A stretch of 55,723 bases of DNA from an uncultured Bacteroidota bacterium (lineage in GTDB: Bacteria > Bacteroidota > Bacteroidia > Flavobacteriales > Flavobacteriaceae): NCBI GenBank assembly GCA_913062555.1, contig CAJXVU010000024.1, positions 1 through 55,723 of the forward strand, in the 5' to 3' direction. Below the pieces are notes generated by a model. It was not told the DNA's origin, made no database searches, and worked only from the letters and a program-made list of their open reading frames with translations. The translations under genes and the position numbers were made by a program. Below, in pieces: positions 18,006-25,800 of this stretch (the stretch's first letter is position 1; the number at the start of each line of letters is the position of its first letter).

Positions 18006-18683
18006 TTATTTCTTTCTAATTGTTTGGTTTCTTAAAGGCTCTCCAACTGATACAAAGAAATCATTTGCATAATAATTTATAAATTGTGCCGGCAAGCCAT
18101 CGCCACGACTTATTGAAGGTTTATTTTGAATATGATAATGTAAGTGTGGTTCCGTTGAATTACCACTATTTCCAGCTAGCCCAATTGATTGCCCTTTATC
18201 TAATAAATCACCTACCTCAACAGTAATTGAGTTTTTTACAAAGTGTGCTAAAACTGAAAATTCATCATTGCCATGGTCAATAATCACATAATTGCCAAAA
18301 AGTTGATTTTTATTAGTTTTTCCAGGGACATTCTCGTTTACAGAATTTACCATTTCTACAACTTGACCAGAACCTGGCGCATAAATAGTATCTCTATAGC
18401 AATAGTAATCTTCATTTTGTTTTCCATCTCCAATAAACGTTGATCCGTTTTCGATTTGTACTACATCAATTGCAAATCTTTGATCACTTAGTGAGGCATG
18501 ATAGTTTTCGGCTTTCGTACGCCCTCCCCAGACTACGAACCAATCATCATTAAAAGGTAATTCTAATGCTGCGATCGTTTGATAATCCAAATAACTACTG
18601 GGTGCTTCATCTTTTTCACAGCCAATTAAAATAAGAGCGAAAAAACAAGATATAATGTAAAAAGGGATGTTTTTTGTATTCAT
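18006..18683 (-). CDS. M23 metallopeptidase lipoprotein
   Basis: A 225-residue lipoprotein (lipobox LIGC, Cys22) with an M23 (LytM/lysostaphin-type) domain. The zinc site is outlined by YHASLSDQRFAIDV (His and Asp ligands) near residue 65, the YVIIDHG strand, LAHF and the C-terminal HLHYH. M23 enzymes cut peptidoglycan cross-links or, outside cells, peptides such as oligoglycine. Directly after the lipidated Cys comes EKDE, which fits the Bacteroidota surface-export signal (Lys-Asp/Glu-Asp/Glu), so it may be displayed outside the cell. It sits 1 base after an unknown lipoprotein gene and 2 bases before a serine hydrolase gene. Confidence 0.85.
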   Translation of the reverse strand: MNTKNIPFYIISCFFALILIGCEKDEAPSSYLDYQTIAALELPFNDDWFVVWGGRTKAENYHASLSDQRFAIDVVQIENGSTFIGDGKQNEDYYCYRDTIYAPGSGQVVEMVNSVNENVPGKTNKNQLFGNYVIIDHGNDEFSVLAHFVKNSITVEVGDLLDKGQSIGLAGNSGNSTEPHLHYHIQNKPSISRGDGLPAQFINYYANDFFVSVGEPLRNQTIRKK

Positions 18684-18684
18684 T

Positions 18685-19263
18685 CTAATTCGTTTTCATT
18701 ATTGAAATTGGAATAATTTCTATTGGATAACCTTCAGCATTAACTTGCCCACCATCTTTTCCAAATAGGGCGTGATACATATATATGTCATCACCACTAT
18801 CGTCAATGAGAAATGTTTGCTTAAAATCTTCTACGCTACCATCACCAGATGTTGCAGAGCCTTCAATTTGATTAACCATTACCTGTTCCCCCATAAAATT
18901 CACTGTTGTACTTCCAGCATTTCTATAGTTAATGATTATCGTTTCACTAAAAATTGAAGTGCCATTACATTGTAAATTGTTATATCCCTTAATATCAATT
19001 TGAAGATTTTCATTATTGAATGTTAGGGATTCGTTTAAAATCATGTTATTATTGGCTTCCACACAACCTGATGACCAAATACCATCCATAGTAATACTAT
19101 TCCCCGAGTTTGTGATCAATGCAATTAGAATTGGCTCTAATGGAGGGTCTATTGAATCATCGCTTTGGCATGCCAAAAATGATTGACATGATAAAACTGT
19201 TATCACAATAATCTTTGAAAATCGTGATATCGAATTTGCTATATTGTTTTTGTTTGTTTTCAT
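18685..19263 (-). CDS. Lipoprotein of unknown function
   Basis: A 192-residue protein starting at ATG 19263. A longer start at 19290 is in frame but would lie inside a promoter-like TATGTTTG element (19284-19291), so it is rejected. The N-terminus is a lipoprotein signal ending in SFLAC, followed by QSDDS, an acidic stretch like the surface-export signal of flavobacterial lipoproteins. The rest is rich in beta-strand residues with GIWSSGC and NNLQCNG pairs of cysteines that might form a disulfide. The family is not recognised; a lipocalin-like barrel is possible. It is the first gene of a tight set with an M23 peptidase and a serine hydrolase. Confidence 0.7.
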   Translation of the reverse strand: MKTNKNNIANSISRFSKIIVITVLSCQSFLACQSDDSIDPPLEPILIALITNSGNSITMDGIWSSGCVEANNNMILNESLTFNNENLQIDIKGYNNLQCNGTSIFSETIIINYRNAGSTTVNFMGEQVMVNQIEGSATSGDGSVEDFKQTFLIDDSGDDIYMYHALFGKDGGQVNAEGYPIEIIPISIMKTN

Positions 19264-19283
19264 TATGTTGGATTTTGTTTCGA

Positions 19284-19291
19284 CAAACATA
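19284..19291 (-). promoter_or_regulatory. Bacteroidota -7 promoter element
   Basis: TATGTTTG on the minus strand matches TAnnTTTG exactly. Transcription would start about 7-8 bases downstream and leave a short leader before ATG 19263. No clear -33 TTG is visible at the right distance, so confidence is moderate. Confidence 0.4.
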
Positions 19292-19386
19292 ATGTGGATA
19301 GTTTTATAAAAAGATGAAAAACGCCTTCCAGCTATCCTGAAACAGGTTCTAGGAGAAGAATAGAATACAAAAAGAGATTAAATAGT

Positions 19387-20451
19387 CTAATTTATACTGT
19401 CTTTATATTGTTTGGGAGTTATTCCTGTATGCTTTTTAAAAGCAGCATAAAATGCAGAGCTCGATTTGAATCCACAATTTTCTGCGATACCAACCATTGT
19501 GAAGTTACTTGAGGATTCCTTTATTATTGAAAGTTTAAAAGCTTCTACTCGATAGCTATTGATAAAATCAACAAAATTTTCTTTTAGACCCAAATTGATG
19601 GATTGTGATATATCTCGAGGTGTCAAATTGGCAATTTTAGAAATTTTGATAAGTGAGATGTCTTTATCCAAATAGAGCTTTTCTGTAGTTATTGTATTTT
19701 TAATAATATTGAGATTTTTTTCTAATTCCTTTTCACTAATTCTAGAGCCTTCATATTTTTCTCCTTTGGAAAAACCAGTTGCTCCAGACGTATGCACATA
19801 ACTTAAAAAAATAGCACAGATACAAAATAAAAGGGACAGATTTAATGTAAGAAGATCGGGCATATTATTCAAATAAACTTTCTCATAAATTAAGAAACAG
19901 AGCTGAATCATCCAAGGAGCCAAAATTAGCCATATTGCAATACGAAGCCATTTGATGGTATTTGGTAATGGCTTTATAGAGCCTATTCTATAAAGTGAAA
20001 GTCCGAAATAAACAATAAACTGAATATTGAATATCATATAGAAAAGAATATCTATTGTGTCTTTGATATTTTGGGTTAGATCATTGAAGGCTAAGTGTAT
20101 TATGTTAAAACCGAAATAAATAAACAGTGGCAAATAATGAATCCATTGTTGTGAGTGCTGATGGGCTCTACCTGTTTTGAATTGAATAAATAAATACGCA
20201 CTTGGCGCAATTATGAGGAGGAAGGAATTAGAGATTTCCTCAAATCCTCCGAGTTCAAGAATATAATTGGAAAAACGAAATACTGAATTAAGTATAATAA
20301 TAGAAATACCAATAAGTAGATAAATCAAATAAATATTTTCAGTTCTTTTCTTTTTAGTGCGCCATAATGAGATGGATAAAAACACACTTTGTCCAAAACC
20401 TAGAATATTAAAAAGGATGCTAATATCAATTAAAACCCCGTTAATGGTCAT
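19387..20451 (-). CDS. Membrane-anchored AraC-family transcription regulator
   Basis: A 354-residue protein with the same plan as the regulator at 10.4 kb: about seven hydrophobic helices in residues 8-220, then an AraC double helix-turn-helix at about 250-352 ending in AENCGFKSSSAFYAAFKKHTGITPKQYKD. The two proteins are clearly alike in layout but not near-identical. It precedes the lipoprotein/M23/serine hydrolase set on the same strand by 123 bases and is the obvious candidate regulator of it. The sensed signal is unknown. Confidence 0.85.
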   Translation of the reverse strand: MTINGVLIDISILFNILGFGQSVFLSISLWRTKKKRTENIYLIYLLIGISIIILNSVFRFSNYILELGGFEEISNSFLLIIAPSAYLFIQFKTGRAHQHSQQWIHYLPLFIYFGFNIIHLAFNDLTQNIKDTIDILFYMIFNIQFIVYFGLSLYRIGSIKPLPNTIKWLRIAIWLILAPWMIQLCFLIYEKVYLNNMPDLLTLNLSLLFCICAIFLSYVHTSGATGFSKGEKYEGSRISEKELEKNLNIIKNTITTEKLYLDKDISLIKISKIANLTPRDISQSINLGLKENFVDFINSYRVEAFKLSIIKESSSNFTMVGIAENCGFKSSSAFYAAFKKHTGITPKQYKDSIN

Positions 20452-20622
20452 TTCTTTAATTAATTTATGAAATACAAAAATCTAAAGCCAAAATACTCAA
20501 TTGTTACTTATAATTTCGAGATAATGGAGTTTTATTGTTTTTACGTTCAATTTGAGTCTTTAGAAATGTTATTTTTCTTTCAATTATTTCTGATAACTTA
20601 AATTCATTGATGGTTAGAGTGA

Positions 20623-22281
20623 TTAATTTTTAAAATTTGCTTTCATTAGCACCCATAAATTAGGATCTAGAATAATATTATCAGGTTCGCTATCAACTTT
20701 AATTTTAAAAATGGCTGACTTCTCTTTTAACTGAAGCAGTTCAATTTGTTGTGGTTTTCCATCTGCAAAATTGATACCAATCTCTAGGGGCATTTCAAAT
20801 ATGCTCCCATCTGTTTGGACTTGATCAAGACTAATTAATATTTCCCCAGTCTTAGATTCGTATTTCCAATTTCCGGATATTTCTAAGCTCCCAGATTTAT
20901 AGAGCCATTGTTGAAAAAAACTAGATAGATCCTGACCTGAAATAGATTCCATAATCCTTTTGAAGTCGGCTGTAGTAGCATTCATATTGCGAAATTCCTT
21001 GTAATAGGTCTGAATCCCTTGCCAGAAATTTTCGGTTCCTACAACACCATGTAACATATGTAATATCCAGCTTCCTTTTTGATAGGTTTGTGAGCTGGTT
21101 ACCTTATGCATATCTTTTAAATTATCATGAATGATTCGGTAATCAGGGTTTTTATCATAAAATGCTTCTATCTGTTTTTTACTGGATAGTAATCCATCTA
21201 CAAAAGCATCATGACCATACTCATGTTCAATGAAAAGCAAGGTAAAATAGGTAGCAAATCCTTCGCTTAGCCAAACATCATCCCAGTCGTATTCTGTGAC
21301 AGAATTTCCAAACCACTGATGTGCAATTTCATGAATGATCACATTTCGCCATCGAATAGTTCTTTTTCCTGTTACCGAGTCGTCTCCATATAGAATAGCC
21401 GATGCGGCTTCCATACCACCTCCAACACTGTTAGACTGTATGTTTGCTAATTTTTCGTAAGAAAATGGACCAACATAATTACTGTAAAACTCCAAAGCCT
21501 TTTTTGTTGGAACCGCGAAATCATAAAAACCAGCATCTCTATCTTGTTGATATACCCAAGTTTCAATAGATTTCCCATTGAAGGCATCTACATATTGCAC
21601 GGCAAATTTGGCTGCACCTAGCACGAAGAGCCATGGCGCAATTGGCACCGATTGTTTCCAATGGGTCAGTCGCTTTCCTTCGGGAAGGTTCGTTTCTTCA
21701 ACTTTTAATCCGTTAGAAATAATCTGATAATGATCAGGAGCAGTGACTATAAATTCACACATAGCTTTATCATAGGGATGGTCAATAGTAGCAAGCCAAT
21801 TCCGAGCTTTGTTTGGCCAATTGTCACTAAAAAATGTACGATCGCCATATTTATTCTTACCAATAATAAGTCCCGTTGCTGGAACGCCCTTATAAATTAT
21901 AGTGTATGTGCTTTGTTGGTTGAGTGACGAGGGGCTTGGAAGTTGAATATTAAGTACATCGTTTTCATGTTTAAACAAAAGTATTTTTCCGTTTGATGAA
22001 ACTGCACTTACCAGCATTCCTTTATTTTCAAGTTGCTTTGAAGCATTAATTAAATCCAACCTTAAATTTTTAACTCCTGAAGCTAGAAAACGAATATCGA
22101 GTGAGAGTTCACAAACTATTTCGTCGGTATCATCGGATAACTCAATTTTAAAAGCGTAATTAAGCGCATCGATTTTTGGATTTTTCGGATAGGGATCCGT
22201 TGATGTAAATGATCCGGAATAGCTGTTTACAATTGATACTAGACAAAAAAGTAGTAGAAGGGTGGTTTTTATTGATCTCAT
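20623..22281 (-). CDS. M1-family aminopeptidase, secreted
   Basis: A 552-residue zinc aminopeptidase with a signal peptide (about 1-20). Zinc ligands are His317 and His321 in HEIAHQWFGN and Glu340 in WLSEGFATYF; Glu318 is the catalytic base. The substrate-binding GxMEN motif appears as GGMEAAS. The C-terminal part is short (about 100 residues), so this is a compact M1 enzyme lacking the long alpha-helical domain. It would trim N-terminal residues from peptides in the periplasm. It is the last gene of a minus-strand run with a TSUP permease, GH95 and dipeptidyl peptidase, with gaps of only 35-67 bases. Confidence 0.88.
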   Translation of the reverse strand: MRSIKTTLLLLFCLVSIVNSYSGSFTSTDPYPKNPKIDALNYAFKIELSDDTDEIVCELSLDIRFLASGVKNLRLDLINASKQLENKGMLVSAVSSNGKILLFKHENDVLNIQLPSPSSLNQQSTYTIIYKGVPATGLIIGKNKYGDRTFFSDNWPNKARNWLATIDHPYDKAMCEFIVTAPDHYQIISNGLKVEETNLPEGKRLTHWKQSVPIAPWLFVLGAAKFAVQYVDAFNGKSIETWVYQQDRDAGFYDFAVPTKKALEFYSNYVGPFSYEKLANIQSNSVGGGMEAASAILYGDDSVTGKRTIRWRNVIIHEIAHQWFGNSVTEYDWDDVWLSEGFATYFTLLFIEHEYGHDAFVDGLLSSKKQIEAFYDKNPDYRIIHDNLKDMHKVTSSQTYQKGSWILHMLHGVVGTENFWQGIQTYYKEFRNMNATTADFKRIMESISGQDLSSFFQQWLYKSGSLEISGNWKYESKTGEILISLDQVQTDGSIFEMPLEIGINFADGKPQQIELLQLKEKSAIFKIKVDSEPDNIILDPNLWVLMKANFKN

Positions 22282-22316
22282 AATATTAGGGTTATGGATG
22301 TTTTTAATTTTTAGAA

Positions 22317-23192
22317 TTACGATAGCATATCTTTTTTTTTGCTTTTCATTGCCGATCTAAACATAACTATCGAAGTATAAATTATAACGACAATAACCAC
22401 CCACCTAAGCGTCTCTAAGGGAAGTGATTTTACCACAAATGCGGCAATTAGAACAGCAATAATCCCTGGGATGGCCATGGATACTGAAGCTTTTCTGTTA
22501 TAAGCCCCTTCTTTAATGAATTTAGCCGATGCCGGTGGCATTAAAAAGGCACAGGAACCCATCATAATTGGGAAAGCGACTAAAGGAGACATTCCCAAAG
22601 CATAGATTAAAGCCATACATGGAGCATACAATCCGATGCCAACAGTCATAAATGCACCAAGTATGAAATTAGCAGCAATAGCTAAAGCTAATTTCCATCC
22701 TGTTAAACCAATTGCTTCGCCGCCGCCTTGTATCCAATCCATTTGTCCGGAAAGCATAAAAAATGCGGTTACAATTAAAGCGAACCCCATGGTTAATTGA
22801 ATTTTTGTAACAGGTAACTTAGCGACTATTCCTGCGCCAAGTATGGCGCCCGCAGCGGCAGATACCAACATGGTTATTAATGTTATAGGTTCTACTTCAA
22901 CAATTTTTATAAAAATCAAGGCCTGAATTAAAACAGGAATCGTATTAGACACATTCAATGTCCCAGGTAATACTTTATCATCAGTTTGTTTTGTGAACTT
23001 CAATAAGGCAGTTTGAGGGGCAAAAGCACCAATACCGAGCACATCGAAAAAATTTACAACAAAGCCTATAATTGCAGTCTTAACTACGCTGACATTTTCG
23101 AGAACTTTTTGATGTTTAATAACATCTTTGCTCAATACAAATATGAAAAATATGGATAATATAATAAGCGTAATCCAAATGGCTATGGTCAT
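22317..23192 (-). CDS. TSUP (TauE/SafE) family permease
   Basis: A 291-residue integral membrane protein with about eight hydrophobic helices in two halves. The N-half has VVNFFDVLGIGAFAPQTALLK and the C-half IGLYAPCMALIYALGMSPLVAFPIMMGS-type segments, the paired repeats of the TauE/SafE family, which moves sulfite, sulfonates or other small organic acids across the inner membrane. The cargo here is not evident. Its place between a GH95 glycosidase and an M1 peptidase gene suggests handling of a degradation product of the same substrate. The start ATG at 23192 is followed directly by the first membrane helix. Confidence 0.78.
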   Translation of the reverse strand: MTIAIWITLIILSIFFIFVLSKDVIKHQKVLENVSVVKTAIIGFVVNFFDVLGIGAFAPQTALLKFTKQTDDKVLPGTLNVSNTIPVLIQALIFIKIVEVEPITLITMLVSAAAGAILGAGIVAKLPVTKIQLTMGFALIVTAFFMLSGQMDWIQGGGEAIGLTGWKLALAIAANFILGAFMTVGIGLYAPCMALIYALGMSPLVAFPIMMGSCAFLMPPASAKFIKEGAYNRKASVSMAIPGIIAVLIAAFVVKSLPLETLRWVVIVVIIYTSIVMFRSAMKSKKKDMLS

Positions 23193-23259
23193 AATTTGAA
23201 AGTTTTAATAAAAATAGATACTTTTCTTTTTAGCATAGATCTGCAAATATTGATACATT

Positions 23260-25743
23260 TTAAATCTTAATAAGTTTATATAGTCCTCCTTTTATAGTTT
23301 CAAATTCAATAGAACCGTCTGGCATGGTTTTGAAAGAAACATTTTCTCCATTTGACATTAGCTCTAAATTTATACCCGCATTAATACGGCATGTTTTACC
23401 GGCCTTCGATAAAATTTCTACTTCTGTAATGGTTTTATCAGTCCATGTGATATCTAATTCGAAAGCACCTCTGGTACAAACACCATCAAAACTCCCATTA
23501 TTCCAGGCATCTGGTAAGGCTGGTAATAATCGAATAACGCCTTCATGTGATTGCACAAGCATCTCAGAAATCGCTGCGGTAAGACCAAGTGATCCATCAA
23601 CTTGGAGTGGGGTAAAACATTTAGCAAACAGAGACATATAACACTGTTCTTTTAAGTAGCCCTTATAGATTGAGTGAGCACGCTCTCCGTCTGACAGTCT
23701 TGCCCATAAAGCCATTTTCCATGCTCGTGAAAAACCTGTTCCTCCATCACCACGTTGTTCGAGTACGGCCTTGATTGGTGCTACTAATTCGGGCGTATTT
23801 TTGGCTGATAGCACATTACCAGGATATAGACCATACATGTGTGAAAAATGCCGGTGTTTATCTTCTAATTGTTCTAAATCATCAGCCCATTCTTGTAAGG
23901 TACCGTCTTTCCCAATCTGTGATGGAACTAATCGTGCTTTATTTTCAAGTACTTTCAATGCATAGTCTTGATCAATGCCTAATATTTCAGTAGCCTCAGC
24001 ATAATAACTGAACAGGTCTTTTAAAATCTGCATATCCATAGTTGCTCCTGCGGCTATGGTTGTAAAATAGTACATACCGGTAACTTCATCATAGAAATAT
24101 TCATATCCAGGCCCTTTAGGAGGATTCTCGGGAGAGTTTGAAGGATTGGTTACCAACCATTCTCTATTGGGATGCTCCACTAGGAAATCCATAAAAAAAT
24201 CAACAGAGCCTTTGATTATTGGATATACTTTTTCTAAAAATTCAGTATCCTGAGTATATAAATAATGTTCCCAAATATGGGTGGTTAACCAAGCGCCACC
24301 AACGGTGAACGTCCCCCAAGTAGGGCCATCCATGGGCGCAGCAACTCGCCAGATATCTGTATTTTGATGGAATACCCAACCTTTAGCGCCATAATGTTCT
24401 TTTGCAACAGCTGCGCCCTGGTCGGTTAGCTCTTCGATCATTTTAAGTAAGGGTTCAGACAATTCCGAAAGGTTCGCAGATTCTACCGCCCAATAATTCA
24501 TTTCGGTGTTAATGTTGGTCGTGTATTTGGAATCCCAGGAAGGATTCATGTCTTTATTCCAAATGCCCTGAAGGTTGGTTGGTTGTGTTCCCGAACGGCT
24601 TGAAGAGATTAATAGATATCTCCCAAATTGATACGAAAGTGCCGCCATTTGCGGATCTGGTGTAGACTGGATATTTGTCATGCGTTCATCAGTGGGAAGA
24701 AAGGAACTCGATGTTTCAGGTAATTTCAGACTTACACGATTAAATAAATTTTGATAGTCTTGTACTGAATTTGTCCGTATGGATTGATAGTTAGTCGCAT
24801 TTATTTTTTCCAAATCATTCTTAATGCGCTGTTTTTCATCGCCACTTACATCTTTGTAATTAACAAAATTGGTTGCAGCGACGAAGTAAATAGTTGCTGT
24901 GTTTGCATTTTTCACATGAATTCGAGTGCCTTTACGAGTTAATACTCCACCTTCAGTTTCCACACGTACTCTGGCTTCATATCGTAATTTGCCTTCAATA
25001 CTTAAATAATCAGCAGATTTTCCTCTGAGCACCAATTCATTTTCTCCTTCACCATCCATTCTAAAATAGTCTGTAGCATAATTGGAATGCGCATCGTTTC
25101 TAACACCTCTCAATTCCGAGTCAAAATTGATCTTTCCAGCCTTACTAGCCGTTAATCGAACAGCAATAGTTTGATCTATAGCTGATGCAAAGATTTCACG
25201 GAGATAGGTCGTCCCATCGATTTCGTATTCTACGCCAGTAATTCCAGATGCCAGGTCCAACCAACGCTTGTAATTTTCGGCTTTTAATTCCTTATCAAAA
25301 AATAGGTGAAGGTTGGCCAGCGACTGGTACTTTTGTTGTTCAACAGGATACCCCATTATATTTCGCCCAAAAAGCTTGTGCGCTTCTATAGGTTTTCCTG
25401 CAAAAATAAGTTCTTGAATTTTCGGGAGTGCTTTGTATCCGCCTTTGACAACTGTACTGTATGGCCCTCCTGACCAATAGGTTTCTTCATTGAGTTGGAT
25501 TCGTTCTTCTTCGATACCACCAAATACCATCGCACCAATTCTTCCATTGCCCACGGGTAATGCATCTTCCCAGGCCGCAGCAGGTTTTGTGTACCACATT
25601 AATGAGGAAGGGTCAATAGATTTATCTGAAATACGTTCTGCTGTTTCAGATAAAAAGGTCAATGCCGTTGTCGATTGAGTTTTTTCATTATTAGAGCAAG
25701 CAATTAAAACAATACAGAAAAAAAATGTGTTTTTAATTTTCAT
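23260..25743 (-). CDS. GH95 alpha-L-fucosidase-type lipoprotein
   Basis: An 827-residue GH95 enzyme with a lipoprotein signal (IACSNNE, Cys near 16). It has the N-terminal beta-sandwich (WYTKPAAAWEDALPVGNGRIG), a linker and an (alpha/alpha)6 barrel. Candidate catalytic residues by family pattern are Glu539 (SPENP), Asn410 and Asn412 (TNINTEMN) and Asp716. Around Asp716 the sequence is VDGSLG instead of the more usual DGNFG, so substrate preference may differ; some GH95 members act on alpha-L-galactosides. The family releases alpha-1,2-linked L-fucose by inversion. It lies in a run with peptidase genes, suggesting a glycan on a peptide or protein as substrate. The lipoprotein has no acidic export signal. 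Confidence 0.85.
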   Translation of the reverse strand: MKIKNTFFFCIVLIACSNNEKTQSTTALTFLSETAERISDKSIDPSSLMWYTKPAAAWEDALPVGNGRIGAMVFGGIEEERIQLNEETYWSGGPYSTVVKGGYKALPKIQELIFAGKPIEAHKLFGRNIMGYPVEQQKYQSLANLHLFFDKELKAENYKRWLDLASGITGVEYEIDGTTYLREIFASAIDQTIAVRLTASKAGKINFDSELRGVRNDAHSNYATDYFRMDGEGENELVLRGKSADYLSIEGKLRYEARVRVETEGGVLTRKGTRIHVKNANTATIYFVAATNFVNYKDVSGDEKQRIKNDLEKINATNYQSIRTNSVQDYQNLFNRVSLKLPETSSSFLPTDERMTNIQSTPDPQMAALSYQFGRYLLISSSRSGTQPTNLQGIWNKDMNPSWDSKYTTNINTEMNYWAVESANLSELSEPLLKMIEELTDQGAAVAKEHYGAKGWVFHQNTDIWRVAAPMDGPTWGTFTVGGAWLTTHIWEHYLYTQDTEFLEKVYPIIKGSVDFFMDFLVEHPNREWLVTNPSNSPENPPKGPGYEYFYDEVTGMYYFTTIAAGATMDMQILKDLFSYYAEATEILGIDQDYALKVLENKARLVPSQIGKDGTLQEWADDLEQLEDKHRHFSHMYGLYPGNVLSAKNTPELVAPIKAVLEQRGDGGTGFSRAWKMALWARLSDGERAHSIYKGYLKEQCYMSLFAKCFTPLQVDGSLGLTAAISEMLVQSHEGVIRLLPALPDAWNNGSFDGVCTRGAFELDITWTDKTITEVEILSKAGKTCRINAGINLELMSNGENVSFKTMPDGSIEFETIKGGLYKLIKI

Positions 25744-25800
25744 CGGAATTATGGTTAACTATTAATAATAATGAATGTGCATTTTAAATTTTGTTGATTA

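Noticed and set aside
23324..23641. 105-residue plus-strand frame opposite GH95
   Set aside because: Antisense to a well-supported GH95 gene, with low-complexity composition from reverse reading.
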